A DNA stretch of 64,000 bases from Doris montereyensis (lineage: Eukaryota; Mollusca; Gastropoda; Nudibranchia; Dorididae), in the NCBI GenBank assembly GCA_037039925.1, contig JAXRKP010000165.1, forward strand, positions 185,001 to 249,000, in the 5' to 3' direction. Shown here piece after piece: positions 53,908 through 64,000 of the stretch. The notes under the pieces are model-generated. The model saw only the letters and a list, made by a program, of their open reading frames with translations, had not been told where the DNA came from and searched no databases. The position numbers and the translations under genes are program-made. Positions within the stretch are counted from its first letter, which is position 1, and the number at the start of each line of letters is the position of its first letter.

Positions 53908-54115
53908 GCTAAAACCCAAGGTAAAAGACCAAAAGGCAGACCTCGGAGAAAGTGGGAAGAAGATTTAAAGAGGCATTAAAGCAAGGAAGTTTAACTTTCA
54001 CGGAAGGAAACATAAAATGCCAGGACAGGGCAGCCTGAAGAAAAATCATTTCAAGCATCTAAACCCATACACCGAAAGGTAGAATGGGACCTGATAAAGA
54101 AAGAAGGAAGAAAGA
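53908..54115 (+). mobile_element. 5'-truncated copy of the RTE-like LINE
   Basis: Matches the 3' end of the element at 13040-15430: GTGCTAAAACCCAAGGTAAA, CCTCGGAGAAAGTGGGAAGA, GGAAACATAAAATGCCAGGA and CACCGAAAGGTAGAATGGGA. Only about 200 bp were retained. It lies antisense in a CDC45 intron. Confidence 0.85.
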
Positions 54116-54799
54116 ATTTTCCAATTACATTCATCTTCTCTACATATTTTTCTAATTACAAACATAAAACCTTTCGTATGTTGCATAAAAGACTGATTTT
54201 TCTTCTAAAGAAATAGAATGTTTGAATTTTTGTCTATTCATAATGTAAGAACTGATAGAACAGTGATGACGGCTAAAAAAAACTGTAAGACATGCAGGTA
54301 AGTTAAAGCACAACAAAAAGTAGTCTAGTGACATAACAGTCAATTTTGTAGCATTCTGACCTAAACCTAGTGGCTGTAAGATAGGAATCTGTTGGAGGTG
54401 CAGGTCACCTTCACCTTTCATGACAATTTAATACCAAGCATAACGTAAGGCATAGACACTGGTTATCTCTCCCCACCCCCCCTCCTCCCCGAAGCTATCT
54501 GTTAGTATCTGAAAGTGTAAATTTTGTTTTCTTCTATCATTTGCCTGTCAGAAATGTAGTGGAAAACATGCTCCTTATTTTGCATCTTTATTTGATCTTT
54601 TACCCAGTCGTTCCATTTCTCAGTCGTCGTATAATGGCAGTGAAGTTAACAAAGCAGATTATTCTGAATATATAATATATATATATATGTATGTATCCTC
54701 CACGAGTCCCCAATGACATCCAGTTAAATGGGACCAACTGCTTGAAATCTGTTTCACCAGAAGGCTAGAGGAACTCAAATATATATGAAATCCACCTTT

Positions 54800-55110
54800 G
54801 GCATAGTAAAAATTCCTTCAAAATCCCTAAGGCCCATAGAGCCAGAGCTTATCCCGGTTTCTATAGCGTGAAGCGGAACAGGTGACAATAATCACCTCCT
54901 GGCCAGGATACTAGTCTGACACAGATTTTTACTCCCAAGCTAGTGCTTGTACCCATTTACACCTGGGCAGAGTGGGGAAAATACGTGTTAAGTGTCTTTC
55001 CCAAGGAACACAACGCTTCGAATCTGGCGTTGCTAGGATTCCAACTCGGGACCTCTTAAACCTCACTCTGGCAGCCTAACCATTCAGCCACTTCAGCCAC
55101 CAACGCCATA
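54800..55110 (-). mobile_element. SINE-B, full length, minus orientation
   Basis: TTCCTTCAAAATCCCTAAGG, CCCATAGAGCCAGAGCTTAT, GTGAAGCGGAACAGGTGACA, TTTTTACTCCCAAGCTAGTG, GTGTTAAGTGTCTTTCCCAA, GGATTCCAACTCGGGACCTC and AGCCTAACCATTCAGCCACT. Confidence 0.83.
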
Positions 55111-55374
55111 CCACCTTTAGCATAACATATGTATGCTATGAACGTCATGAATGTCAAGCTAGAAGCAAATGTACAGGATCTGCTAGGTAAGGGTTTACTT
55201 GAACCCACCTATCCTTCCGTGTAAGTGTCCCTCTGACAAGTTTCCTTATTCCTCAGTTAAATAGAGTTGACAACACGGGTCCATAAAAGATGCATGTATA
55301 TTATATCAGGTAATGTGAAACGATTTAAGAGGCTGATGTATAAACAATCCAAAGGTAACAAAAAGCACACTTAC

Positions 55375-55457
55375 CACAGAACAATGCGCTTGTAAAGTGA
55401 AGCGTGCTAAGCGAATTAGGCAGTGAGGTTTTGAGAAAATCGGGAATCAGCAGTACC
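55375..55457 (-). CDS. CDC45: CDC45 exon encoding the GTxDxxFFSxP segment, with apparent -1 frameshift
   Basis: The acceptor TTTCTCTCAAG and donor GTAAGT enclose 83 nt. The exon begins GTADSRF and continues, after one base is lost in the T run of GATTTTCTC (about 55437-55440), with SKPHCLIRLARFTLQAHCSV in the next frame. Human reads [20 protein letters not shown], then LLKSFVC. With five Ts the exon would be exactly 28 codons in phase 0, matching both neighbours. Unrepaired, it stops at TAA after 13 codons. Confidence 0.88.
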
Positions 55458-56281
55458 CTTGAGAGAAAGAGAAAAGCTTGATGTCAAAAACAATGTTTAA
55501 GAATTACGATTCTGAAAATCAAGGAATCCAGTAATATCTGGGGAAGTCCCATCAGAAGCACACAGGAAGCTTAGAAAATGAGAACACGCCAAGGTGATCT
55601 GGTTGCAGGGAAATTGAATCTAGGTCAGCGTCTTCTGGTCGGGAAATGTCCACACAAATAAGACAATCTCAACAGAAAAGGATGTACCCAGTGTCTGGCT
55701 ACCCACAGTTTCTAGCTACCCGATAGTTTTCAATATAAGGCCAAAAATTGGGCCTTGGTAATCTGGTAGTGAGTTTACGGCAGATCTTATCTACCTGTGA
55801 CATTTCGTGGGTTAATTAAGTGCTGCTTAAATTGGAGGGTAGAGGCATTATGTTTCTGTTTAACGTCAATTGTTATTGTTGAGTTTGATGTTAAACAAAA
55901 ACATTCTGTAAGAGCTCTCTTTGACTGTCTGCACTATGATTGGTTGATTGATAACTAACCAAAGTGTTGGCATGGGTATAGGCTAGGTAAACATCGCGCA
56001 TTTTTCTCATTCCAGTCATCAATTAGCCAATCATCGTGCAGACAGTCAAATATTGCTCTTACAGAACAATAGACATTACACTACTTGCTTACCCTCACCT
56101 CTCTCTGCGCCTGTCTGTCTCTCTCTCCATCTCTCTCTTCTATTGATAATTTGGGAATACTATTTTCTTTCAGTGTAGCCATTTTCACTTTAAGTATTAT
56201 CTACTATTCTGCACAGCGTAATCACATGAGGTAAAAATTGAACATGAATTAAGCTACCAAACATTTATGAAAACGACTTAC

Positions 56282-56420
56282 TTCTGTGACAAAAGTATAG
56301 AGAAAAGGGCCGGCTGAAAGAATCTCATGCATGTCCAGGAACGTTTGGACCTGTGCGGCAACACTCCGAGACTGCAGTTTGGCAAACTCAAGGCCTTTCT
56401 CCAAACAACCTGTATTTGCT
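56282..56420 (-). CDS. CDC45: CDC45 exon encoding the GLEFAK and GPFLYTF segment
   Basis: The acceptor TTTCTAG and donor GTAAGT enclose 139 nt: one base and 46 intact codons. It reads ANTGCLEKGLEFAKLQSRS, then QTFLDMHEILSAGPFLYTF, then VTE. Human has LYHGLELAKKQL and NLVISQGPFLYCSLMEG in the same order. Phase is 0 at the 3' end and joins cleanly to the GTAD exon. No damage is seen, so this is a good anchor for the gene model. Confidence 0.93.
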
Positions 56421-56572
56421 CTAGAAACGAAACAAGCACAGCAATTTTTTCACTCTATTTGCTACCTGTTTCAAAATTGGTATGGACGTAACAAAACATG
56501 TTGTGTTGTGTGACATATGCTTAATCATTCTTTTCTTTTGACTATTAGCTTTCCTGGGAGAGCGAAACATAA

Positions 56573-56862
56573 CATCGACGGTGAAAGTCGCAAACCGTGT
56601 ATGCTCAATTTTAGATGTTTTGAGAAAATCAAAGAAAAAGATGCTGCACTTTCTAATCTATTTTCTATGACATACACGATTTGAAAATGTCAAAAACTAG
56701 ATCCAATAGGGATACACAGATTGCTCATATGGTTCCTATTTGTTTGTGTGCAATGGAATCCTAACTAGATGAAACATAGGAGCTTCCTAATGTTAAAATC
56801 ACGAGAGAGAAAAGGTGTTACTAATTTAAGACTGCAACAGTTTGCAACTTTCACCGTCGATA
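56573..56862. mobile_element. MITE with about 30-bp TIRs, copy 2
   Basis: Left ATCGACGGTGAAAGTCGCAA, right end inverse CAACTTTCACCGTCGAT. The interior matches copy 1 in the same orientation (AGATCCAATAGGGATACACA; GGAATCCTAACTAGATGAAA). Confidence 0.72.
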
Positions 56863-57111
56863 TGCTTAATCCTTCTTTTCTTTTGAACATTAAATCTTCT
56901 GGAAGAGCGAAACACATGTTATTTATGCTTTCAATTAAACTAATTTACTATCATGGTTATTTTGCTCTGTTTTGTTTCTGTTAGGGTTTTTTCTTTCCAA
57001 CGTTAAATAAATCATAATATTAAGATGAGATAAGAGTTTTAAAGATACATCTCTTATTACACTGATCCTGTATATGTAGATGTCACTACAAGCAAGCTAA
57101 TATTGAGGTCA

Positions 57112-57865
57112 TTTTCAACCTGTGCCCCAATGTTATGGAACAACACCAGTTTCAACCTGTGCCCCAATGTTATGGAACACCAGTTTCAACCTTGCCCCAA
57201 TGGTATGGAACAACACCAGTTTCAACCTGTGCCCCAATGGTATGGAACAATACAGTTTCAACCTGGGTCCCAATATTATGGAACAACACCAGTTTCAACC
57301 TGTGCCCCAATGGTATGGAACAACACCAGTTTCAACCTGTGCCCCAATATTATGGAACAACAACAGTTTCAACCTGTGCCCCAATGGTATGAAACAACAC
57401 CAGTTTCAACATGTGCCCCAATATTATGGAACAACACCAGTTTCAACCTGTGCCCCAATGTTATGGAACAACACCAGTTTCAACCTGTGCCCCAATATTA
57501 TGGAACAACACCAGTTTTTCAACCTGTGCCCCAATATTATGGAACAACACCAGTTTCAACCTGTGCCCCAATGTTATGGAACAACACCAGTTTCAACCTG
57601 TGCCCCAATATTATGGAACAACACCAGTTTCAACCTGTGCCCCAATGTTATGGAACAACACCAGTTTCAACCTGTGCCCCAATATTATGGAACAATACCA
57701 GTTTCAACCTGTGCCCCAATGTTATGGAACAACACCAGTTTCAACCTGTGCCCCAATGTTATGGAACAATACCAGTTTCAACCTGTGCCCCAATATTATG
57801 TAACAACACCAGTTTCAACCTTCACACCAGTTTCAACATGTGCCAATTGTTTCAACCTGTGCCAA
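57112..57865. repeat. 37-bp minisatellite, about 20 copies
   Basis: The unit is TGTGCCCCAATATTATGGAA plus CAACACCAGTTTCAACC, with T/G variants at GTTATGG and GGTATGG. Since 37 is not a multiple of three, each ORF cycles through three frames of the same DNA. Confidence 0.94.
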
Positions 57866-58019
57866 TTGTAAAAAAATTCATAACTTTTTTTACAGAGGTC
57901 ATTTGACCTTGAAATGCCCCATAAATCTCAAAATAATCATGGAGTTTTAAAAACGATTGAACATATAATCAATAAGAACAATGCACATTCATTCATCCTA
58001 CAACTATTTTAAATTATAG

Positions 58020-58120
58020 AGCATTTTACTGTGTAAAGTTTTATTGTCAGTTCCCATTGTAAAACGTTGTGAGCACTGTGTGGTGGAAACTCAAGGTGGT
58101 GGAAACGTGCGCTATATAAA
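58020..58120 (+). mobile_element. L2-like LINE 3' tail
   Basis: AACGTTGTGAGCACTGTGTG then GTGCGCTATATAAATTGAAT, an L2-type terminal motif. No ORF upstream was recognised. Confidence 0.4.
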
Positions 58121-58315
58121 TTGAATTATCACACATACCCCTATTATAATAGACCTCCCTCAATTCAGAAAGTAAACCAAAGTTTTGTTAGAAAAAACCC
58201 CAGACTAAATGATAACAAATCAAATAATGAAAGGAGATATCCATTATTAATAAGATATTTTCCCTCTTGTATTTCTCTGTTTGCACAGCAAGATACTAGA
58301 CACAAAGCAACATTA

Positions 58316-58610
58316 TATTGACGGTGAAAGTCGCAAACCCTGTACGTCTAAGATTAGCAACACCTTTTTGTCTCGCTTTTTAACATTAGGAAGCCCCAAT
58401 GCTTCGGCTAGTTAGGATTCCGTGGCACAAGAACCAATGAAAACCATTATAATAACCATATGAGCAATCCGTGTGTCCCTATTGGGTCTAGTTTTTGACA
58501 CTTGCACACTGTGTATGTCTGTGAAAATAGATTGAAATGCGCAGAATGGTTTTCTTTGATTTTATCAAAACATTCAAAATTGAACTTACACGGTTTGTGA
58601 CTTTCGATAT
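58316..58610. mobile_element. MITE with about 30-bp TIRs, copy 3 (inverted)
   Basis: Left TTGACGGTGAAAGTCGCAAA, right TACACGGTTTGTGACTTTCG. The interior matches copies 1 and 2 in reverse (CTAGTTAGGATTCCGTGGCA; CAAGAACCAATGAAAACC). Confidence 0.7.
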
Positions 58611-58775
58611 TTCTGTTTGCACAGCATTTGACACAAAGCAACATTATATGATCATAACATTTTTGTCATGTTTTAGCAAAGAAAGCGTTCTCCCTTTTAT
58701 CTTAACTTTCAACCGCCCTTCACCTCATGACACTGATCTACAATTTTTGGGAATAATCAATGACCTGAAACTTAC

Positions 58776-58830
58776 TTTTGCAGAGAATCACAACCAGCTA
58801 GAAAATTGTCTGCAGGTGTCTTTGTCACAT
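58776..58830 (-). CDS. CDC45: CDC45 small exon (NF..xDSL segment); acceptor uncertain
   Basis: This reads VTKTPADNFLAGCDSLQ followed by AA and donor GTAAGT; the split codon becomes Lys with the next exon. Human has TDHFIQALDSLSR here. The first usable acceptor (CTGAAACAG) gives a 55-nt exon that needs the previous exon to end in phase 1. That holds if one G is missing at its GG|GT junction, and the resulting ES-to-NF spacing then equals the human one. A second AG 11 nt downstream gives a 44-nt exon in phase without any repair. Either way the motif frame is clear. Confidence 0.8.
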
Positions 58831-59029
58831 CTGTTTCAGAGGAAGGAAATATAAACCGCACAAATAATTTAGGATAAAATAGCTCCAATGAGAAATATAG
58901 CTATGAAATTAGAAATCCTAATAATGAGCATACAATGAAGAACAGTAGAGAAGTAGATTTGGATTTTTCTATCCCAGTTGTGTTTGCTATGACAATGAAG
59001 CCATTTTCCCCATGAAGGGCCATAATAAA

Positions 59030-59200
59030 AGTAAAATTCCTTCAAGGCCCTCAAGGCCTATAGAGGCGAAGCATATCCTGGTTTCTATATCGTGAAGCGG
59101 AGCAGGTGAAAATAATCACCTCCCTGAGGACGCTAGTCTGATGCAGGTTTTTACTTCAAGCTAAAGCTTGTACCCATTTGCACCCAGGGAACGTGCGTGT
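59030..59200 (-). mobile_element. SINE-B fragment, minus orientation
   Basis: AAAATTCCTTCAAGGCCCTC, CCTGGTTTCTATATCGTGAA, GCGGAGCAGGTGAAAATAAT, GTACCCATTTGCACCCAGGG. The tRNA-like half is missing. Confidence 0.7.
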
Positions 59201-59759
59201 TAGGCGGGGGGGGAGGGTCCCCCTCCCTGAAAATGATTTTTTTTGCTTTGGAGTTTACGTTCTTGCTTACTATGTACATGAGTAACTATCAAAATACAGT
59301 CATCCTATATCATTAAAAAATTTGTGGCGTCCTTGGTTGCCATAGAAATGGCCGCCATCTTGGATTCTGACCTAATTTTCAAAATCCTCCCTTAGTTACG
59401 AATAAAATCACTCAAAACCAGTGCAGATTGTCTTTACCATTCAATATCTAAAGAGTGACGCGTTTTTTAAAAATATTTTGGAAAAAAAGTTTTTTTTTAT
59501 GAATTTTTGAAAATACTATATACTGTGAATATACAAAAACAGCATTTTTACTACAACAAATTTTTTTAAGTTTACGATATATATAAAAAAAAAAAGTCAT
59601 TCTATTAATATTGACAAAAGGAATCTGTGTGCCAAATATAATACAAATCGTTCGGTAAATGGCGGAGGAGATTTTAATGTGAAAAAAAACCACAGGATAT
59701 AAATGGAAACACAATCTTTTTTAATCCTTTGCTTAGCTACCTATATAACTTTGAACGGT

Positions 59760-60020
59760 CACCAAGCAGTTACGATGCCAGAATGGGGATCATGAGGTCC
59801 AGAAGTCGATTCCTAGCAAAACTAGGTTTGACGTTGTGTTCCTTAGACACTTAACTCGCATTTTCTCCATTCTACCCAGGGTGCAAAGGGTGCAATAGCC
59901 TGGGAGTAAAATTTGCATCATACTAGTCCTGGGAGTATTATTATCCCCGCATTGACTACAAGATAGCTACAATCAACTTGCATCAGTCTACTAGTTCTTG
60001 TCCTGGCCAGGAGGTGATTA
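59760..60020 (+). mobile_element. SINE-B, plus orientation
   Basis: The head is degraded (GTCACCAAGCAGTTACGATG, AATGGGGATCATGAGGTCCA), then GTGTTCCTTAGACACTTAAC, CATTTTCTCCATTCTACCCA and CTGGCCAGGAGGTGATTATT. It is the only clear plus-strand SINE-B in the window. Confidence 0.65.
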
Positions 60021-60376
60021 TTACTTTCAGGGCCCTCACCTGAACATTTTCCGCTCTCAGTCGCTATTGAAACTTCTCCAACAGGATAAGCTCTCTCTTT
60101 TTATTGATGCATCTGTTTTATGTAAAATGTTTTCCCTCCCTCCCTCCCTCCATGCCTGGTAATCCCAGATCTCGAGCTCTTTAGGGAACTTCTTATCTTT
60201 TTCACCCTCCCTCCCTCCTGAAACCTTTGATCGTCCCTCCCTCCCTCCCTCCTTGAGGAACCTTTTTAAAAACTTTGATGTCTCTCTCTCAAAAATTTGT
60301 CATCTAACACTTCATATTCAGTTAACATTGCTATTTTCAGCTTGGCTAAAAAACATTACAAACATAAAGTGTTCTT

Positions 60377-60540
60377 AAGAATTGAAGGGGTCATTTTAAT
60401 AGTGTGCCTCTGTCCACTTTCGTCCAAAAAGAAATAGAGGTGATAATCATAGGGTAATAAAAGGAAATTCCTTCCTTCCAGAAAATTATGAAAGTGATAT
60501 TTGGCCGTTTGAAAGTGACAATTTCCAAAGTCATCATTTA
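60377..60540. mobile_element. Partial MITE (same family as 4922-5164)
   Basis: GAAGGGGTCATTTTAATAGT then GTGCC, and AATAAAAGGAAATTCCTTCC, TATGAAAGTGATATTTGGCC. It ends about 55 bp from the CDC45 exon at 60595. Confidence 0.5.
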
Positions 60541-60594
60541 TCAAGTCCATTGTTTTCGGCATTTTTCTCTAAAAGACAATGATAACAGCCTTAC

Positions 60595-60705
60595 CACAGA
60601 CTCTAAGATAGCAGCACAACTGTAGACAACATCAGTAGCACAGAGGACATTCTTATAACCGTGTTGCATTGAAAAGGACGGAGTAACACGTCTTGATTTT
60701 CAAGT
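60595..60705 (-). CDS. CDC45: CDC45 exon encoding the HGYKNVLCATDVV segment, with apparent -1 frameshift
   Basis: The acceptor TTCTTTGCAG starts the exon in the phase left upstream (GG plus A gives Gly) and reads LENQDVLLRPF. After a run of four Ts (60683-60680 region), the family motif continues one frame over as SMQHGYKNVLCATDVVYS, then CAAILESV, before donor GTAAGG. Human reads [20 protein letters not shown], then SLMES. A fifth T would join the two parts and give 37 whole codons. An alternative acceptor 14 nt downstream avoids the repair but drops four or five residues. Confidence 0.85.
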
Positions 60706-61764
60706 CTGCAAAGAACACAATAAAAATTTCAGACTTTCGTTTTTTAGTCATTATCTTTTTTTTTCTATTTTCATTTGTTTTGTCTCTAAACTCAAAAAGA
60801 GGTATTAATAAAAGGAGCAATGAAATAAAGAAAGAGCAAAATTATAAAAGAAAAATGTTCAATTGCAAAAAAGAAGTCAAATCCATGTGTCAACACACAG
60901 AAACTAACGTAAATGACATAATGATGACAGAAAGAAAAATTGAGAAAAGCATTAAATTTGGCGTAAGAACACCGATTTAATTTAAAACTTGAAGTCAGAG
61001 CTGCCAGCCCCATGAACTGAAAAAGTGGGACATTGCTTGCCAAAGAGAGGAAGATGTGACAGAGATAAAAAAAGTGTACGATTTGAAAATGTTAACAAAA
61101 CTTAATGTGGATAACGTCACAGTGTCATTAAATGAAGTTTAAAAATTATACAAGTATGATATCCCCAAAAAAAAATAGTCAAATAATGGAGAGAGAGAAA
61201 AAAATCTTGATACGAATAATTGGAAGTTTCTATGTCATCCATATTGTGGTTCATGGGTTGAACCTAGCCGAAAACTACCCCAAGCTAGACAGCTTGTTGT
61301 GTTTGCCCGCAATATTGTTGAATTGAATCTAGTTCACGTCTTGCAGTCGGGAATCTACACACTAATGAGTTTGTGCGATCACCCAGATCAAGATGCACAA
61401 GTATCTCACTTATCAGCCTGACTCAGGCCACACTTAAAATCGTACAATCTCAAAAACAAACCGAGTCAATCTCGAAAAAAGTTGTACAAATCTGATTTCG
61501 TTGAGCAGTAGGTTACCAGCATTTGTGATGTATGTTGTTTGTTTTCTATTGATATAATGAAAATGGAAGTCTTTATGCACTTATAAGCTTAGTGTAGCAT
61601 ACACAATTTTAAATTAAGATATTTATGGAATATTATATCCAGAGTATAATTAAAGAAATGGAAATAATTGAGTAACATTTTTAACTCCTCATCCTCAAAA
61701 ATTCATCAAAAAGATACATTTTTCCATCCCAGAGATCAATTCCTTATAATTCCATCAATGAAAG

Positions 61765-62120
61765 TTGTTAATTACACAGCATGTAATTGAAAGTTGTTAA
61801 TTCACACATGTAATTGAAAGTTGTTAATTACACAGCATGTAATTGAAAGTTGTTAATTACATAGCATGTAATTGAAAGTTGTTAATTACACAGCATGTAA
61901 TTGAAAGTTGTTAATTACACAGCATGTAATTGTCGTTTATTCATTACATAGCATGTAATTGTTGTTCATTACATAAGCATGTAATTTAAAGTTGTTAATT
62001 ACATAGCATTTATTTAAAAAGTTGTTAATTACATAGCATGTAATTTAAAGTTGTTAATTACACAGCATGTAATTGAGAAGAGGTGGCAGTACTAGCATGA
62101 TTGAAAGTTGTTAATTCACA
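61765..62120. repeat. 29-bp minisatellite, about eleven copies
   Basis: The unit is GTTGTTAATTACACAGCATG plus TAATTGAAA, with dropouts toward the right. Confidence 0.92.
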
Positions 62121-62204
62121 GCATGTAAATTTTAACACATGATGTCGTGTGCCTAGACCACATGGCAAAGTAATTCATGATGTCATAGGAGGCTAGAAAG
62201 TTGG

Positions 62205-63405
62205 AAAACTAACCCAGGCCATGAAAGCAATGGCAAACAAACCACTCCATGCGTTTGAAAGCAATGGCAAACAAACCACCCCATGCCGTAGAAAGTCAAT
62301 GGCAAACTAACCACACCAAGCCGCATGGAAAGCAATGGCAAACTAACCACCCCATGCCGAATGAAACAATGGCAAACAAACCACCCCATGCCGTATGAAA
62401 GCAATGGCAAACTAACCACACCATGCCGTATGAAAGCAATGGCAAACTAACCACCCCATGCCGTATGAAAGCAATGGCAAAACAAACCACTCCATGCCGT
62501 ATGAAAGCAATGGCAAAACAAACCACCCATGCCGTATGAAATCAATGGCAAACTAACCACACCATGCCGTATGAAAGCAATGGCAAAACAAACCACACCA
62601 TGCCGTATGAAAGCAATGGCAAACAAACCACCCATGCCGTATGAAAGCAATGGCAAACAAACCACCCCATGCCGTATGAAAGCAATGGCAAACAAACCAC
62701 ACCATGCCGTATGAAAGCAATGGCAAACAAACCACCCCATGCCGTATGAAAGCAATGGCAAACTAACCACACCATGCCGTATGAAAGCAATGGCAAACAA
62801 ATGGCAAACAAACCCCATGCCGTATGAAAGCAATGGCAAACTAACCACACCATGCCGTATGAAAGCAATGGCAAACTAACCACACCATGCCATATGAAAG
62901 CAATGGCAAACAAACCACCCCATGCCGTATGAAAGCAATGGCAAACAACCACCATGCCCAATGGCAAACTAACCACACCACGTATGAAAGCAATGGCAAA
63001 CTAACCACACCATGCCCAATTTGAAAGCAATGGCAAACTAACCACACCACGCCGTATGAAAGCAATGGCAAACTAACCACACCATGCCATTTGAAAGCAA
63101 TGGCAAACAAAACCACCCCATGCCGTATGAAAGCAATGGCAAATTAACACACCATGCCATTTGAAAGCAATGGCAAACTAACCACACCACGCCATTTGAA
63201 AGCAATGGCAAACTAACCACATTTGAAAGCCATGCCGTATGAAAGCAATGGCAAACAAACCACCCCATGCCGTATGAAAGCAATGGCAAACAAACCACCC
63301 CACGCCGTATGAAAGCAATGGCAAACAAACCACCCCATGCCGTATGAAAGCAATGGCAAACAAACCACCCCATGCCGGCAAAGCAATGGCAAACTAGCCA
63401 CACTA
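62205..63405. repeat. 35-bp minisatellite, about 33 copies
   Basis: The unit is ATGCCGTATGAAAGCAATGG plus CAAACAAACCACCCC, alternating with CTAACCACACC forms. It ends about 130 bp from the CDC45 exon at 63534, on its 3' side. Confidence 0.94.
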
Positions 63406-63533
63406 GATGCCGTGTGCCTAGATAAATCAGGACTCTAATCCTGGTTACCCAATGTTCAATCAACTCTGAGTATGGGACTTAAAATCAGATTATTACTAAA
63501 GGCAGATATGTGATAAATAAGAAATAAACCTAC

Positions 63534-63632
63534 CCATATTTAGTCATGTACTCTTTGATTTTGTCTTTCACCTCTGACCTTACAGCTTGAATCCATTGCA
63601 CTAAATTGTTGTTTGCACTGAACAGAGGAAGT
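63534..63632 (-). CDS. CDC45: CDC45 exon encoding the QCKQQFSAMD segment, with two compensating indels
   Basis: The acceptor TTTGTCTCAG and donor GTAGGT enclose 99 nt. The overall frame is open, but the middle 12 residues make sense only in another frame: LPL, then QCKQQFSAMDSS at 63585-63620, then VRSEVKDKIKEYMTKY. Human reads [20 protein letters not shown], then REMIEESANKFG. A missing T at CTGTTCAG and an extra T after AGC (63584) would explain it, and the residue count to the following Gly then equals human. Upstream exons lie beyond the window; the remaining 370 bases to the edge show none. Confidence 0.85.
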
Positions 63633-64000
63633 CTGAGACAAAAAAGAAATCAATAAATAGTCAATAGTAAAAAAAAATTACTTGAAAAAGCATTCTTGCC
63701 CGCCTATAAAAGTATGTCAATTTTCAATAAAAAAAAACCAAAAAAAAGCAACAAATCACTTTCAGTTTTACAATATTATGACATCTGTCCTGCTTGGTAT
63801 AGTGAATGAACAGTAAGCCCTTTCCTTTTTTGAAACTATGTTTGAATGAACATATTTGGAAAACAAAAGGACTACAAGTAGGCCGTATAAACCGACTTGA
63901 GGGTTGTCTGAGATAGAGGCCGGTGCATCCTGGGCGACCTAATCTGTTCAGCTAAAGGGAGATCAGTGAAAGTTTTTCTTCTGAGTTATCTTTTCCTGTA

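Noticed and set aside
53926..54110. Possible CDC45 exon in this intron
   Set aside because: The sequence matches the 3' end of the RTE-like LINE and runs antisense to the gene.
57103..57906. A 267-codon ORF and three overlapping ORFs of similar content
   Set aside because: All are frames of one 37-bp minisatellite. The repeat PVPQYYGTTPVSTCAPMLWN arises because the 37-bp unit cycles through three frames. It lies in a CDC45 intron, antisense.
62183..63463. Overlapping minus-strand ORFs with CHCFHTAWGGLFAIAFIRHG
   Set aside because: These are translations of the 35-bp minisatellite in the CDC45 intron, broken by indels, with no splice or start context.

Overview
The window reads as repeat-rich nuclear DNA from a lophotrochozoan animal, most likely a gastropod mollusc. 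It has small exons with GT..AG borders, large introns packed with micro- and minisatellites, at least two tRNA-headed SINE families, MITE-like elements, LINE fragments (RTE-like and L2/CR1-like) and a Penelope-like element. The host assignment is inference from gene structure and repeat style. I see no prokaryotic operon, CRISPR array or true tRNA/rRNA gene.

Two host genes can be pieced together exon by exon, both on the minus strand. (1) The 3' half of CDC45, the Cdc45 subunit of the CMG replicative helicase, runs from the right edge to its stop codon at 49037-49039 in eight exons (63534-63632, 60595-60705, 58776-58830, 56282-56420, 55375-55457, 53409-53526, 50648-50724, 49037-49101). Its 5' exons lie beyond 64000. 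(2) The 5' half of a Mondo-type bHLH-Zip glucose-sensing factor (MLXIP/MLXIPL family) starts at an ATG at 37319-37321 and continues through exons at 7200-7306, 6057-6128 and 4189-4378. The bHLH-Zip exons lie beyond position 1. The genes are head to tail: CDC45 ends about 11.7 kb upstream of the Mondo ATG. Mondo intron 1 is about 29.7 kb and the following introns are about 1-1.7 kb.

Both genes show good splice sites and recognisable proteins, but several exons carry single-base indels in short homopolymers, and Mondo exon 4 has an in-frame TGA at a normally conserved tryptophan. Mostly -1 errors in runs of the same base, in two unrelated genes, point first to residual long-read consensus errors. 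Decay of one or both genes is the alternative.

Layout: 1-4188 Mondo intron after exon 4 (LINE relics, 28-bp minisatellite, SINEs); 4189-7306 exons 2-4; 7307-37016 giant intron 1, holding a 1.38-kb pure (GA)n tract, an RTE-like LINE, (AT)n and (GA)n tracts, and arrays with 20-, 29-, 30-, 36-, 42-, 61-, 63- and 71-bp units; 37017-37321 exon 1 and putative promoter to about 37600; 37322-49036 intergenic, with a Penelope-like element between (AGT)n tracts and 52- and 35-bp arrays; 49037-64000 CDC45 with 27-, 41-, 37-, 29- and 35-bp arrays and MITEs in its introns.

The main repeat-biology observation is one short dispersed element (element D below). It shares its 3' tail with a tRNA-headed SINE and appears to have seeded five separate minisatellites, each amplifying a different segment.
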